Assembly: GCA_900239685.1 (NCBI GenBank)
Contig: OENT01000043.1
Coordinates: 124,001-188,000, forward strand
From: Rotaria macrura
Taxonomy: Eukaryota; Rotifera; Eurotatoria; Philodinida; Philodinidae
Length of the DNA: 64,000 nucleotides
Direction of reading: 5' to 3'
A program made the translations under genes and the position numbers. Each line of letters begins with the position of its first letter. The first letter of the stretch is position 1. Positions 1-12,743 of the stretch are shown one piece after another. The notes under the pieces are model-generated. The model did no database searches. It was not told the DNA's origin and saw only the letters and a list, made by a program, of their open reading frames with translations.

Positions 1-2
1 AT

Positions 3-419
3 ACTCCAATACAAGGAACAAACGGATCAAATCAAAATATTCGCTTGAAGTTTGGCGGATCAGCACCACCAGCTATGATGTCATCAGACTTTGCACTTCG
101 TCTATCAGCAAAATCACGTATCAAAGATTTATTTGATGCTAAAACAGCCAATATAAAAAATCAACTTCGACGACAAATAGCACGAACTGTTCCTGTTGCT
201 ACACATAAAGATGATTCAAGTGCAACTGATGGACGAACAACGGGCCATCGTGGAACGAAATCAGCACCGGCAAATGATTTTCAAATTGATTCAGCAAAAA
301 ATAGTCCGGATTCAAGTATTGACAACGCACCCGACCAAGAAGATATCCTATTACTTGATCAAAATTCATATAATGAATTACAAGGCGACATTGATGACAA
401 CATGTCTGTTCGAAGTTGA
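3..419 (+). CDS. C-terminal exon of an unrecognised protein (5' partial)
   Basis: The frame is open from base 3 to the TGA at 417-419 and the window starts inside it, so this is the 3' end of a gene lying mainly to the left. About 138 residues are visible. They are hydrophilic: a basic stretch around SAKSRIKDLFDAKTANIKNQ, then a Ser/Asp-rich tail with an acidic cluster (DQEDILLL) ending in MSVRS. There is no membrane segment or known domain. A long disordered C-terminal exon like this is typical of a cytoplasmic tail or a regulatory protein. I do not recognise the family. The coding frame is supported by its length and composition against AT-rich surroundings. Confidence 0.55.
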   Translation, partial: TPIQGTNGSNQNIRLKFGGSAPPAMMSSDFALRLSAKSRIKDLFDAKTANIKNQLRRQIARTVPVATHKDDSSATDGRTTGHRGTKSAPANDFQIDSAKNSPDSSIDNAPDQEDILLLDQNSYNELQGDIDDNMSVRS

Positions 420-3400
420 ATTTAGAGAAGAAAATATATATATAAATATGCTCACTATTTTTGATTGATTCTTATATAAATTTCTATATGCGAATTTTAT
501 ATATATATATACATAATTTTTTTCTTCTTCATCATATATAAAGCTGTCGAATATAGTTGAATGATTCAGCTTTTATATTTATCTTAGACAAGTAAAATTC
601 AATTAGATGAACTATGCTATATCATACTTCTTTTTCTTTTGATATCCTGAATTTTGTATTAGAATGTATGATAGTGTCAATTGCAGACGAAGTTACAACT
701 CTTGCTTGTATTAGAATTCAGCGTGTTAAACATCTTATCAGTTGCATTTTTCGAAATAATCTCATTCGAATTGTAAAACAATGAAATCAATTTGCTACTC
801 AATCGATAATAACTGTTTAATTTTTGCTATTTTCATTCAACATGAATTCATAATTTATCTACGTATCTGAAACAAACCATGTTCGATGAATTAGAACAAA
901 ACTTTATGATAAGTATTTAACAAAAAAAAATGATGGCCATCCGTATGAAGAACAGTCACAATATGAGGATTATTTTTTATTTTTGATAAACAAATATAAT
1001 TCAAAGATGTATATATACAACAGTTTGTTTTTTTCGTGTTAACCTTATCTTAGTCATATCCAATAGGAATTTTTCACGAAATTGTACAATACTTTTCTCT
1101 CGTTCTCATTTCCTTATTCATCGATTCACTCTACTGCTAAGAATAAACCTTTCTACAAATTCTGAAAAGAAAAAGAATGTAGAGTAGAAATAATCATCGA
1201 AAACGATTGTTCTTTCATTCATTTATATTTTCTATTTTGATATTTTTGAGATTCATATTCGTGGTGTTCAAAACATTACATGTAATCGTTTCTCTTCTCT
1301 GGTGATAAGATAAGTACAAAGAGTTACCAATTTTCTTCCATTTAATGTTCAAGAAAAATAACTGGCGATAAAAGTAATTGCTTGGTTTTCATGGAAATCG
1401 TATCGTTTTAAATATCTTTGAATTCAATATTAATATTCTGTTTAAATTGATAAGAATGACAAAAAAAAAACGCAGTGTTGTCAATAAAATTTCTCTATTT
1501 TTGAAGTTTCTGTAATGTTTTTGTTTTGATCATGTTAAGTTTAATTTTACGAGACGAACCAAAAATCATGCTTGTCTATGAATCAGATAAAATAGTTTTT
1601 CTTCTATCCTTATGAATCATGTTTTGTGATGAAACATCAGATTTTCTGAAACATTTGTTTGCTCTATGCATTTCTTGTTAAGCTAAACAAAGTCGTATTT
1701 ACATTTTCCTAGAGTTGTAATAAACATATTTCTACAGCTGTTTGTTCGAAATTCTACTCTTGCAGCACTACGATAGTATAATTCTCTTGAAAAATATTTG
1801 ATTGGACTAATTTTCAATAATATTCCTGAAAAAGAAAATAGTCATATCATTAGATGTCAATCATTCATCTATTTTCATTAGTTCTAAGATGAAAAGCTTA
1901 TAAATTTCGTTTGGTTCTTACTAAGATTGAAATAATCTGTTGAATTTATTATATGTACATCAATTGATCGTAAGAAAAGTATTAGTTCCTCTATATGAAA
2001 TTTAAACATCGTTTATTCTCGACAAGCTTAATTTCGAAGTCTGAGACATAGCCTATCGTATTTCAAAGAGTATTCTTCCTCTATTGTATATGTGCATGTC
2101 ATCTTTGACGATTTAACAATTGTGTTTTGTTGAGCGGCGGCGGTATGACATACATATTTTAGATGACAATCAAATGTTAGGTAAGCATTTAATGTTTGTC
2201 TTAAATTTTGAGAAAGCGGATGCCAGGAAGATGGAGAGTCGATTTCAAACGTTCTATATTATACCGCGCAACTTATCCGTTCATGAAAATATTTATCATG
2301 CAAAAAGAAAAACAAGAATATCAGAAAGATTTCACTGATTTAAATATTCTATGAGAAATATGAATGTGCTTTATTTACTTTTCTTATTCTTATTCCGTGA
2401 TGCCCAATAAATATAATCAAATTTATATTCTTTTTCTCTTGTATTTGATTCGGAAGAAGATAATTTCTATTATCATTCCATTGGACATTATTTTCAATAT
2501 TTTTCTACACGTCGGAAATTCTTTCTATATGAAGAAATTACAAGATTGATTGCATATGTAAGAGAATCAAGACATTTTGCCTTCATAACTTTATTTGATC
2601 ATGTATAATGCAAGCTTTTCATCAATAAATTTCTAGAAGAAAAAGAAAAACTGAAACTTCTAAATATTTATTATTGGCTGTTTTATACGAGCATTGACTC
2701 AATGAGCAATATTACTAGAAGAAGAAATTCTATCCGATGAAATGCAAGATCATTAATAATAATAATCTTTCTATGAAATTATATTATGTCAATATAAATA
2801 TTTCATAAACAGACTAGAGATTTTGTTGCTTCCAATTAATGTTTTCTTTTTCTTTTCTTCGTTTATTTATCTTTTTTGAAGTATTTATTCAATCATATAC
2901 GTACATATACATATATGTAAATGATTAAAAGCTTTTGATAAATTGTCGAAAAAGATTGTTATGATTACATCATATTGAAGCTACTCAGGTCAAACAATTA
3001 GATGATGAAATCTTACTTTATTCTTTGATACAATCGTTTTGACGATTTACGTGTCACCATCATTGTTGCTTGATTCTTCCACTATATACGAGAGTATTAT
3101 TTTGATTGTTTTTTTTTTATCTAAAGCTAATTCTCTTGATATTTAGATAATTTCATTTTTGAATGGACTAAAACTTGAGTTATCTTAGCTCAATATTCAT
3201 TCATTCATTCATTAGAGGAAGAAAAAAAAGTCAGAAGAATATAAGCAACACGTCGTCTGTCTATTCTAATCTTTGAATAGGATAAATCGAGTGATAATAC
3301 AAGTGTATGGGAACACAATGCAAGCACCATTATTGTTGTCGTTGTTGTTTCGTTGAGTGACTCGTCACTTATCAATAGAACGTACTATTATTTTGTTATA

Positions 3401-4564
3401 AAACATCGACATCACTATGTCTTATCTTTTATATTCTATTACTTTTCGAACAATGTTTGAATAAACACAAATATAACTCTCTATATTTTGAGTACTTCTT
3501 ATAAAAACGAGACGATTTTGTTCATTTTGACCTAATCATTCAATGTATATTTGCGATATTTACTTGCTAAACAGCAAGCTCAACATGTGTCCCTGCCGTG
3601 CCGCTCCATGTTCAGAAGATCAGCTTGTCCGATTATAATGAAAAGGAGGAGGTCAAGATAACAAATCATACTAATTGATGATGACTATACACATGCGAAA
3701 GCATGAACCTATTTTGGCGTTTTTCTTTTCTCTTTCTCGCTCTCGCTCTCTCTCTATTTTTTGTCTATTAAACAAAGTTTAGATTTCATAAATATTTTCT
3801 TCTGTTTACAAATCGTTTAATTCGACACACACATCTGTCCCATATTTTGTTTAAAATGATGAACACATGACAGAAGATCATCTTTAAACGGTCTAATGAA
3901 AAAACTAGATCAATAAACAGATCATGAAAAAAAAAAGTATGTCGATAAAATTATCGTATGCATCGATTATCATTCCAAAACTGATGATCATCGATTTGAG
4001 GAACTTATTCTTGCTTTCTAATTCATATTTTTGTGAGAACGTGTGCAGGCGCTTTCGTAACATTATCTCTGTCGCCTTTTTGCTTTTTTTTGCTTGCTTA
4101 CTCTTTGTTTCAATACGGCCTCCTGCAGTCTACACATACATCAATATTAATATCCACACCCGAAAGGGAAGAGAACATAGAAAATTGCAATCCATCTCAA
4201 TGCTTCAAATGGCACGTATCTGCTTTTTTCTGTTGTTCTCTTATTTTTGTAGACAAGCAAAGTGCAAGAAAGAGAAAAAGAAAAAAGAGAGAGATACTGA
4301 TCGAGTGTGATATATTCTTTCGCTTATACAATTGGCTGTAGCCATCCATGAGAACCAATGGCAAACAGGAGCCAATAAGAAAAGAAAGAGTATCGAGAAA
4401 AGTAATACGACAAAAAGAAAAAAAAAGAACACAGCAAGCTAAAACGATACCAACATTTCGGACTGGCTTCCCGTTGGAGAAAAGGGCAACTGACGAACTA
4501 ATCATATATTCTTTTTCTTCATTTCTCTTTTTTTTCTGTATCCAACCTTGTGTCGAATACACAT
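420..4564. other. gene-poor AT-rich spacer
   Basis: This spacer of about 4.1 kb has no supported gene. It holds simple-sequence patches: (AT)n near 500, TTCA repeats near 3200-3215 and a CT-rich run near 3730-3757. An open frame at about 2120-2338 has no ATG at its start and no family resemblance, so I leave it out. The last few hundred bases must hold the promoter and 5' UTR of the DMRT gene, but I see no recognisable core promoter motif. Confidence 0.5.
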
Positions 4565-5992
4565 ATGAATATCGTCGGTTTGATGTCAACGTCATCATCA
4601 TCCACTGCAACTGCTGTACCATCAGTCACTTATCAATTAGGTGAACAACGCGGCATACGTCGTCCAAAATGTGCACGCTGTCGAAATCATGGAATGATTT
4701 CATGGTTAAAAGGACATAAACGTCATTGTAAATTTCGTGATTGTGCCTGTGCTAAATGTATTCTGATTGCTGAACGACAGCGTGTCATGGCTGCACAAGT
4801 TGCATTGAAACGACAACAAGCTAGTGAAGATGCTATTGCATTGCGAGTTCGTTGTCTGTCGCCATATAATCAATTGCCGGTACGTAAAATTAATCTCATT
4901 GAAAAGTAGCACACAAAAAAAAATTAAAATTTTCCTTTTATTCTTCTAATGTAATTATTTAGCCTGGACCAGTTTGGGGCGCTGTCACATCATCCAATGG
5001 CAGTCAAGAAGATGATGATGATGATGAAGGTAAATTTGATAGTTTGTAGAATTTTCATTCATATATAATAAACTAAATGCTGAGTGTATGTGTTTGTGCA
5101 TGTAGTTTCTTATGTGAGAATATGTCAATAAGATGAAGAAGAGAAGACGTACGTGTTTAAGAGTCTAAATTGACAGTAGAAGTTGAAAAGAAAAAGTAAA
5201 AGAAGAAAAAACTTCTTTAATTTTATTTATTCAGGTGATCATGCTTCATCATCGAATTCACCACGGAATGATCATGATTCGATTGTATCTGGATCGTCAC
5301 CTAAAATAGGTAGTAGTCCAACAAGTTCAACAAAACGAAGTGCTGATGATGGTACAACGACAACATCGAATACGTCAGGCGTACATTCAAATGATGATTC
5401 ATCAGGTTCAATAACAGATGAACAGCAATCGAATGCGATATCACCACGTAGTAAAATTCGTCGACATAATATGTCACATGTTGAAATACTTGAACGAGTT
5501 TTTCCCATGCAAAAACGTTCAGTATTAATGGCAGCTCTAACAACATGTCAAGGTGATTTAGCTAAAACAATCGATCATTTTATAACATTAGGTGATAATA
5601 TTGTATCATTTCAAAATCAACTACAAAGTGATATAACATCAGCATCAACAACAACAACACCGGCAGCAATAACAAAATCGGCTTTTACACCAATAACAAC
5701 AACACCACATCAAAATGGACCATCATCATTTGATTTTCGTGGGCCTATGTTTTTTGCTTCTCAGGCAAATAATCAAACTCAACGTGAGAATCATCTACCA
5801 TTATTACCGCCGCCATTGCCACCAATACATCCGACACATCAATTTGCCAATCTTTATCCACCGCATGTCAATTTTCTTCATTTTGCTCAGACACATCCAG
5901 TAGCATTAGCAGCTGCCTATGAAAAACTTCTCAAACGACATCAACAAGAAACAGCCGCAGCAGCAGCAGCAAATAAAACCGGAGATCGTTGA
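4565..5992 (+). CDS. DMRT transcription factor with DM and DMA domains (DMRTA/dmrt4-5 type)
   Basis: Three exons: 4565-4879, 4963-5029 and 5235-5992, about 379 residues. All junctions are GT-AG and phases agree (0, then 1). The DM domain lies at about residues 33-79, with the intertwined zinc ligands visible in [23 protein letters not shown] and ACAKC, followed by the recognition helix ([18 protein letters not shown]). A DMA (CUE-like) domain lies at about 208-245, with the conserved pieces ILERVFP, KRSVL and [14 protein letters not shown] plus DMA is the arrangement of the DMRTA/DMRT3/dmrt93B group. These nuclear factors bind DNA in the minor groove and act in sexual and neural development. 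A Ser/Thr-rich linker separates the domains, and the C-terminus has Pro/His stretches and poly-Ala. The start is the first in-frame ATG upstream of the domain; another ATG follows at codon 7. Which DMRT subgroup it belongs to is not settled. Confidence 0.93.
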
Positions 5993-6519
5993 ACTTAACC
6001 ATTTGATTGTATGAACACCAACATACATACATACACACACACACATATATATATACATATACATACTATTGTTCGTGGTATTTTCTTGTTGTTTTTGTTT
6101 TAATGTCTCGTTTTTTTTTCTTCTTTTTTTTTCTGTGTACGCATATATTCATATTCACTTTTACAAAGAAAAGACAAACTATTTAGACTTTATCCAAGTT
6201 AAGTTTTTTTTCTTTGGAAATTACAAGATTAATTTGAGCTTTCTTCTGTCATCTATACTAATATTCTTTCCCCTTTTTGTTTTGCTCGTCGGAGACTTTA
6301 CTTAATTGATATTGATCGATCGATTATACGCGAGAAAATCAAGATGACGGTGTCATTATATCGGATGTTTACTGGAATAGTTTTATCGACATGTATAACA
6401 ATGTTTTCTTCTTTCATGAATTATAATGTCTATCCATTCTCATAGATCGAATGGCGGCTACTTTTCTTTTGATGCATACAGCTTCTTTCTTTTTTTCACT
6501 CGCTTGGTCTCTTCCTGTC

Positions 6520-6555
<36 letters not shown>

Positions 6556-7692
6556 GATATATTGTAGCCCGGCAGTGATGTTAGTTCATTAGTACGATTA
6601 TTGTCTATATGTTGGTACAAATTGTTATCATTCATTGTCGTAAGTTTATTTATTCAATGAGAAAAACAGACGCATCTCAATTATCCCTTTATTTAGCCTT
6701 TTAGTCAAAATTAGTTGACATCAATCTTCTTGACGATTTTTTTCTTCTTGTAATCCCTCTCTCTCTCTATATATATATATCTCCCTCTTTCATTCGATTC
6801 TTCGTTTATATCGAACAACATGATATAGTGTTGATAGTAATGATGATGATCTAATCGCATTAGTCTCACACTACGATTCCATCTATTTAATCATGAATAT
6901 GTGTTATATGTGTGACATCAGACATCATGAGACATATTTGATTTCTAATAAACGTTTGTAAGCGAACTAATCTGCTTGACAGTCATTTCAACACGAACGA
7001 CAATAAGAACATAAAAATGTTTTGTTAATAAAAATGCTTCTATATCGTCGAATATCAATTGATAAACATACTATCAATCAACTGAATACATTAATATTAA
7101 GAACAATGTATATGATAGATGAATTCCGGAGTTAATAACAATAAAGTAAGACAAGAATAAATAGGCAAAGTGAGAGAAGAAGAAAGACGATGTGTTCTTT
7201 TTTTGACGTGACTCTTTCTACGAACAAGTTATATTTGTTTCTGATTTCTTTGTAGTAGCGATATTAACACTTGTTTTTCTTTCATGTCAATCGACAAATG
7301 TTTTAGGGAGATTATAATGTCGATCTACACACATGTGTTCACTTCACTACTTGCTAATGTTACGAAGATAGTTATCAATGCTAATGAAACTTTTCGAAAA
7401 TGACTTTTTTGTTCGGTAGAATTTTTAATCTAGATCTCGAAAAGGAAACAAAGACGTGTTAAATGAATATGATTCTAGAATAAAACGATGCTACCTTTTT
7501 CTAGATGAAAATTGCAAAAACTAAATTGCTCTTTTTATATTCATCAAATTATTCATCAATAGTCAAAGTTTTAATAGATTCGTTGTTGTGTGACAAGAGA
7601 AAAGAGAAAAGAAAATTTTTAGCCATTGAAAATGATTGGTTAATCATCAGATGCTGTATCTTCTGTTTTTCTTTTTATTGTGCTGTAAATTA
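5993..7692. other. spacer with microsatellites
   Basis: No gene seen. The first part is the probable 3' UTR of the DMRT gene, with CA/TA repeats just after the stop. A (CT)n run of about 30 bp sits at 6521-6551 and a CT-to-AT compound repeat near 6755-6780. The remainder is AT-rich sequence without a convincing exon. Confidence 0.5.
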
Positions 7693-8506
7693 TTATTTAT
7701 TTTCGTTATTTTTAGTTTGGTGCTCATGTTTTTCTAAATAAAATTGATTTAAGTTTTGCTGCTCTGTTGAAGCATTCAATTCTTCTCTATCGTTTTCCCA
7801 ACATTCATGATAGAGATAAGCATCGACTAGATAGACGATGTCACCGATTATTTGTAATTGAAGTACAGTGCTCACGTTAGCAATATGATGATTTCGATAA
7901 AAATCATAGGCTAATATTGTTGCACATAAATAAATTAAATTTGCAATAATATTTAGTGTATGTGCCCATATAAAAATATTCTAAACATACGTAAATGTCT
8001 ATTTATTATATCAAAATTTCTTGACTTTGAACAAGTTTTACCTTAAAATGACATTTATTCTTTGAAAATTTCCTTTGAAATAAAATTATCCAGCCGATTA
8101 ATGTAAATATAGATTCAATTAAAAATGAGATAATACCAAGAAGATTAAATAATAATCTTGTTCTTATCAGAATTTTATCCAAAGTAAATAAAGCACCAAT
8201 CAAATAAAAAATACTACCGAAGTTTTGAAAAATACATGCTAGAAATTCAGATCGATATTGTATTGGTTGATCTTTATCTTTCCGTGATTTTACAGCATAC
8301 ATATACCAATCAATTGTATATAAAATTGCATCGATTACAAATACAATAGCAAGAAATGTATAAATGATAAATGAAAACGTTGTATTAAGTGACACATATA
8401 TATAACTAATTGTATCAATAGTTAAATATCCTATCATACCAACGATATATATAATATTAGCCCAGTAACCCCAAAGTAAAGTTCGTACGGTCGTCGATGA
8501 CTGCAT
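7693..8506 (-). CDS. multi-pass membrane protein with three similar membrane units
   Basis: Two exons on the minus strand: 8506-8042 and 7980-7693, joined in phase 0 across a 61-bp GT-AG intron; about 250 residues. The protein has about six hydrophobic segments (near residues 15-38, 42-66, 90-110, 115-143, 156-178 and 188-205) and a short polar C-terminal tail. Three segment pairs end alike: FVIDAILYTIDW, FLIESIFTLIGW and YLVDAYLYHECW, each after a turn and an earlier helix with a YLxG-like motif. This suggests internal triplication of a two-helix unit. The start is the ATG at 8506-8504, since a stop lies in frame not far upstream. A possible non-coding first exon with a good GTAAGT donor lies near 8930. 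I do not recognise the family with certainty; YrhK-like two-helix proteins have a comparable look, but that is a guess. Confidence 0.72.
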
Positions 8507-11500
8507 GGTGATAATATCATCAAGATAGGGCACTTGTCAATATCACTATGTAAACAAAATTCATGTAGGTATGTATTTATAGAAGATAAATTCGATAAGA
8601 ATAAATGGTTGTCAAGCAAGAAAACTAATCTGTTTTCATGAATCAATACTCATGCGACTAGTAAAACGTTTTGGTTAAGTTTAATTAGAAAGCTTCTTCT
8701 ATATTCATATTGATGTCGTTAAAATCGCTATCATAAGCACAAAAAATGATTTGCAAAAAAAAAAATAACTATTTCAATTATATCTTGATTAGTTCAATCT
8801 AGATCGGTTTTCTTTAACGAGCTATAGAAACACAAGAAAACACTACTGAAACTTATGTATTCATTTGACAAACTCATTTTATTGATTTAATCACGAATAA
8901 TTGATGCTAGAATCTGTCACAGACTTACCTGTTCTGTTCCTTTTCATTCTTTCCATCGTGTAACATTGTGAAAACGTGCGACGGCTGGTTTCATATTCCA
9001 TGTATCATCAAGACGTATTTCAAGTGAAAATTTTCTTTTTATTTTAATACATAAAACCATATGGCATGAGTCAATAAAAAGACTAAAAAAATATTACCTT
9101 TCATGTATGAAAAAAAAAAATTCTGAAACATATGCATCATTCATATTTTCGTTTTTCTTTTCGTTACAACGAATACTTTCTCCACGATACAAAAGCGTAT
9201 TGTTCGGTTTAAGGACGAACGAATATAAATGTATCAAACCAATCGTTTTTAGCGTATCTGTAATTCGGAATTTGAGTAGCGCTCGCAAGTAACATGAGTT
9301 TAAAGGATTCATCGGAGGTACTGTAAAAATAATTTAGAAGTTTTATAACAATAATACTGATTGAGAAATAAATACGTAATGTCATCGTAGAGAGTTCGGG
9401 TTTTTAGTATTGATAAAAATGAAATTATTATTGATAGAACTTTATACGAATCTACACTCTCAAAAGTTAGACTTTAGACATCAAACAGAATAAACACCAG
9501 TTTCACAATTATCAAAGAGATCGTTTTCAAGAAGTATATTAAATGTAAAAATTTCACGAATAGTATTCTTTTGCTAGAAATCAGAACACAAATAAAGCAC
9601 ATATCTTAACTAAAGTCCCATCTAATAAGAATCGGAAGTCACATTAGTCAAGAAAACAGAATGTGAAGATTGAACTCTTTGCAACGTGAAGATTTTTTCA
9701 GGTTGAATTTGATGCTAAGTACATGAATATGATATTTTTTAGACTTTGAAAACCATCGTGTTCATGGTCTTATTTCTCTATACGAATCTATCGTTATAAA
9801 ACTAAATACTATAACGAAAGAAGAACGATGTTTATATAGGTGAATCACATTCCATTTTACCATTGGCGCGAAAAGGTTCGAACAAAAGAGTGTGTTCATA
9901 TAAAAATGCTAATTTTATGTTTTGATAGAGCATCCTTGAAAACCTAGAAAATAAAACAGTTTTTTCCTATACTTTGCTCAAAAATAAGATCGTTGTTGCA
10001 ATATCCTGATAATGTATGCGTATATATATACGTATGACTTTTTCCAAACGTCTCCACCCACACCCTCATTCAAGACCTTGATACAGCCTAGAATTTGTTT
10101 TCAGAAAAAATTTTCCTACTCAATCGTCTCTACTTTCAAATCACTCCAAGTTGGCTTAACGTATTTCTGTCTAGAGAAAATCATATTTTGATATAACGTG
10201 ACAAAAAAAGATTACAAAGTGTCTGTCAAGTTTCTACTTTGTTTATATTTATTAAAGATAGATCTTTTAAAGAAAACAGAAGTTAGATCATGAATTTCTG
10301 TACTTCTTTCTACCTTACTATCCTGAAGAAAACTCGGCCTTAAACTTTTCGTAGTAGAAAAACGTTTTTCTTTTGATCGAGAAATGATTCCCTTTTTTGC
10401 TTATTTTCACCTTCAACGTAAGAGGCATAACTTGAAATAGGCGTGATGCAGATTACTCACGATATCAGAAGTGTAGGAAGACATCAGGAGGAGTTTTTTG
10501 TATAATTTTCAAGTCATTAGTAATCACCCAACAAGAGATACTCGTGATTTAATTCATATGATGCAACTGTACAAATGGAATACGATGCTCCAATACACAC
10601 ACACACACACATAATACACTAGACTGCTTATAGAGTTGTCCGTTATTTTTTAATCTATCGTACTTTTCTCACATGCTTTAAGAATAATAATTTTACGAAT
10701 ANGCTCAAAAGTATTACGATGAAATCTATTCAACAATAATCTATAAATAGTATTGATTACTATGCATGTCTAATACTTAATAATAAATGATCATTGTCGT
10801 CTGTTTTAATTCCTTGTATACAACAATCCAAAAATTATCATCTACGTATCACATCGGTTTCTATAACCAAAGCAAGCACTATACATGGTTCATTTTCATG
10901 TAAACTATATGGATATTCATCGTGTCTGTTAGAAAATGAATAACAAGACAGAATGAACGAACGAAATCGATCAGTTGTCATACGAATTTTCACAATTACG
11001 AGTCATGATATCGAACATGAAAGAAGATTACGTATGAAAACAAAAATGATGATTCTGAAGTCGATATGTTTAGCAATTTAATTTGATAGGTAAACTACTC
11101 TGTAACATATGCATCTTTCACTGGTTTCATCTTGATTTTTCAACGATCAAAGATAAACAATTGTATATATTGCTGGTTTTTGTCAATAGTTAATTATGTT
11201 TGATGACGTTCTAAACTCACACTATCAGTTATTCACGGCTGATCGAAAACCTGTCGTCCTCGAGATCGAATGAATCGTAGAAACACGAGTGATTCAGCAA
11301 GTGTATTCAAAAATATTTCATTAAATTTGACTCGAATTTTCTGCAACGATCAAATATGCATCTGAAAATGAGTTAGACAAGCAATACAATCCTGAAACTT
11401 TTGATCACTCGTTAATACTGAAAACTTATCATCATTTACAGTTCTGAAAGTTTTTCGTATGATAGATGACGCTCTAGGTTGCAGGCCTATACTCTGCAAT

Positions 11501-12743
11501 TTATTCTCACGTTATATGAATGAAGACCTAGAAAGGAAAAGAATTTTTTACGAGACTTTTCACTTCATTTTTTGAAGAATTTCATTGAATTGTATAGACT
11601 GACAATAAGAATACATGTGAGTATGGTTGGTTTAGACCAATTGAAATTCTAACGCAAATATGTATATGTTTGCTCTTATTATGGGAATAGATGTAGTAAT
11701 GTTATTTGTCTATATAGTAGAATTTGATTTTTAAGACTTTTCCAGATAATGTCAATGAGAAGTTTAAAAAACGATTTTCTGCTGAAAATATAAAATAGCA
11801 CATGAAAGAGATTTTATCGTAGTTGTTATGGTTATTTCATGCTGTCTCTTTACATGTACGTTTGCTGAAGGCGAAGAAAAAATTATATATTTATAGATAT
11901 TAATTTAATCTGTTGGAAACATATCCGTAATTTATCTTACTATCCATTGTGTTTAGTAGCAGTCAATTTAAAAGAGAAGGAGCGCTACACTATCATGAAG
12001 TTATTTTTTTCTGAAATAGTTAATTTTCATAATTGATATGGATTCAAGGCAAAAATAACGTTTGCAAACAAATTTGTCCTTCGTCATCTTCTCAGTATAA
12101 TCTTTCAACTGGTTTTCTTTTTTCCTTCTAGATCGACAGCATCAATTTTTCATTGCTTCGTTCTGTCACGTATCAGTTTAGCCGTTGTGTATGGTCGTTA
12201 AATATGATGTTCTAAATGAAAAGTGCCAAGTAAATAATAATTTTCTTGTCTTTTATTCATTTCTTTCAAATCTTTGAATAAAATCAATTCACTTGAAACG
12301 GAAGATTTTTCTTTGAATATAACAAATAAACAATGGCCGTGACATAAAAAGTATGATTCAATGACATCGTGCACAGGAAAAAAAAGAAACTGCGTGGCCT
12401 TGCAGACAACCAATAGTGCAAAGAAAAGAAAACATCGAAAAATTATACTAGTCTATTATTTTGCTATAGAAAAATACAAGCAGAAGCACGCAAACTTATA
12501 AAATGAAAAAGTATCTTTTTTTAATATGTATCAAATGCTATTCAAGCGTAAACAAATCGTGATTCATGAGCAGTAAGCTTTTTCTGCCGTGCAATACTGT
12601 TTATTGCGTAGAAAATGAATTTTATTTAAGAATTTTTAGAATATTTTATATTGTCTTGTTTTTTCTTGCATAGGGGTCATTTCCATCATCAAGCTTATCC
12701 TATTTACGGAACTCATCATTCATCTCGGTCACGTTGGCTAACT
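8507..12743. other. long spacer without recognisable genes
   Basis: This stretch of about 4.2 kb of AT-rich DNA has only short open frames on either strand, none with family resemblance or a convincing exon chain. It contains a short (CA)n run at about 10593-10612 and one undetermined base (N) at 10702. Weak splice-like signals near 8930 may mark a 5' UTR exon of the membrane-protein gene to the left. Confidence 0.5.

Noticed and set aside
2120-2338. Open frame of 72 codons with charged residues
   Set aside because: No ATG at the start, no family resemblance, and no flanking exon; chance frames of this size are common here.
4197-4622. Long minus-strand frame antisense to the DMRT upstream region
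   Set aside because: Phe/Leu/Lys-rich shadow of poly-pyrimidine and poly-purine runs upstream of and overlapping the real DMRT first exon.
10702-10702. Ambiguous base N
   Set aside because: A single undetermined base in a gene-free region; no biological meaning.
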